A model generated the notes under the pieces. That model saw only the letters and a list, made by a program, of their open reading frames with translations, ran no database searches and was not told the origin of the DNA. A stretch of DNA of 64,000 bases from Kitasatospora kifunensis (GTDB taxonomy: Bacteria; Actinomycetota; Actinomycetes; Streptomycetales; Streptomycetaceae), in NCBI RefSeq assembly GCF_014203855.1, contig NZ_JACHJV010000001.1, positions 1,798,001-1,862,000 on the forward strand. The letters are read 5' to 3'. The translations under genes and the position numbers were made by a program. Shown piece by piece: positions 63,528 to 64,000 of the stretch (positions are counted from its first letter, which is position 1; the number at the start of each line of letters is the position of its first letter).

Positions 63528-64000
63528 CCGTCTTCGGCGCCGGTGGCGCCGTCGGCTCCCGGGTGGTCGCCGAGGCCCTCGGGCGCGGCCACCAGGTCAC
63601 CGCCGTGCTGCGCGACGCGCGCCGGGCCGGTCAACTGCCCGCCGCCGCCCTGATCCTGACCGGCGACGCCGCCGATCCGGACCAGGTTGCCGCACTGACG
63701 GCAGGCCACGACCTGGCGATCACCGCCACCCGACCACCCGCCGGGCAGGAGTCGGAACTGCCCATCGTCACCGAGGCGTTGCTGGCCGGCGTGCGCAGGA
63801 GCGGGGTGCGGCTGCTGGTGGTCGGCGGCGCCGCGACCTTGACGCACCCCGACGGCACGGCGGTGCTGGACGCCCCCGACTTCCCCGACTTCCTGCTGCC
63901 CATCGCGCGGGCCTGCGCCCGGCAACTGGACGTCTGCCTGGCCGAGACCGAGGCCGACTGGACGTACCTGAGCCCGCCCGCCCTCCTCGAACCCGGCACC
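63518..64000 (+). CDS. NAD(P)H-binding oxidoreductase, cut by window edge
   Basis: ATG 63518 has AAGGAG eight bases upstream and overlaps the EamA stop. The visible 161 residues start with a Rossmann motif (ITVFGAGGAVGSRVVAEAL) and resemble atypical SDR/NmrA-like NAD(P)H-binding proteins (VVGGAATLTHPDG, then TYLSPPALLEPG). The C-terminus lies outside. Co-transcribed with the EamA transporter under the MarR operator. Confidence 0.9.
   Translation, partial: MRITVFGAGGAVGSRVVAEALGRGHQVTAVLRDARRAGQLPAAALILTGDAADPDQVAALTAGHDLAITATRPPAGQESELPIVTEALLAGVRRSGVRLLVVGGAATLTHPDGTAVLDAPDFPDFLLPIARACARQLDVCLAETEADWTYLSPPALLEPGT

Overview
The window is high-GC (roughly 70% or more), densely coded DNA with strong third-position GC bias, GTG/TTG starts and many GTGA stop/start overlaps. 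Together with the gene set (SARP regulator, DUF397/XRE loci, HelR, DUF6230/DUF6114, an aerobic Cob pathway, an attenuated TrpRS) this points to a chromosomal segment of a Streptomycetaceae member (Streptomyces, Kitasatospora or Streptacidiphilus; I cannot tell which). No tRNA, rRNA, phage, IS element or CRISPR array is evident.

Layout. 1-9.5 kb is regulatory: an NB-ARC ATPase running off the left edge, divergent from a SARP-NB-ARC-TPR regulator; a small unknown ORF; a locus made of an anti-sigma-type ATPase and a DUF397 fusion, divergent from an XRE/DUF5753 regulator and a second DUF397 gene, with a 20-bp palindrome between them; and a MerR regulator divergent from a methyltransferase over a SoxR-box-like operator. 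9.5-18.5 kb holds a secreted protein, a methyltransferase, a VOC protein, the RNA polymerase-rescue ATPase HelR (rifamycin tolerance), a purine permease, a tryptophanyl-tRNA synthetase behind a complete tryptophan attenuator, and a Tat-exported phosphatase. 18.6-26.4 kb is a lipid-acid catabolic regulon: a kinase plus dehydrogenase that look like a split ACAD10/ACAD11, two more acyl-CoA dehydrogenases, a quinone oxidoreductase, two SDRs and a TetR regulator; the same 16-bp operator precedes both arms. 26.4-33.9 kb carries a LysE exporter with an Lrp regulator, a secreted protease, a PAS-GGDEF-EAL protein coupled to a methyltransferase, and glmS.

34-38.3 kb is a conserved but functionally undefined envelope locus: DUF6114 and DUF6230 membrane proteins, a TetR regulator and two secreted proteins. 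38.3-46.1 kb is accessory metabolism: a CoA-disulfide-reductase-like flavoprotein with a divergent LysR, a GH8 glycanase, a GNAT, a beta-propeller lactonase, a kinase and an EamA exporter preceded by a possible proline-rich leader peptide. 46.4-60.6 kb is the aerobic cobalamin pathway (cobL-cobM-cobK on +, cobG-cobH-cobIJ on -, and cobN under a cobalamin riboswitch), interrupted by SDRs, a PPOX protein and a secreted protein built of four 37-residue repeats. 60.7-64 kb holds an ECF-type sigma factor with a lipoprotein, and a MarR regulator divergent from an EamA transporter and a NAD(P)-binding oxidoreductase, with paired operators over the start codon.

Recurring themes are antibiotic-responsive control by RNA (trp attenuator, cobalamin riboswitch, candidate leader peptides), operators that can be read directly from the sequence, and in-frame tandem repeats inserted in loops or linkers of otherwise standard enzymes between about 34 and 54 kb.
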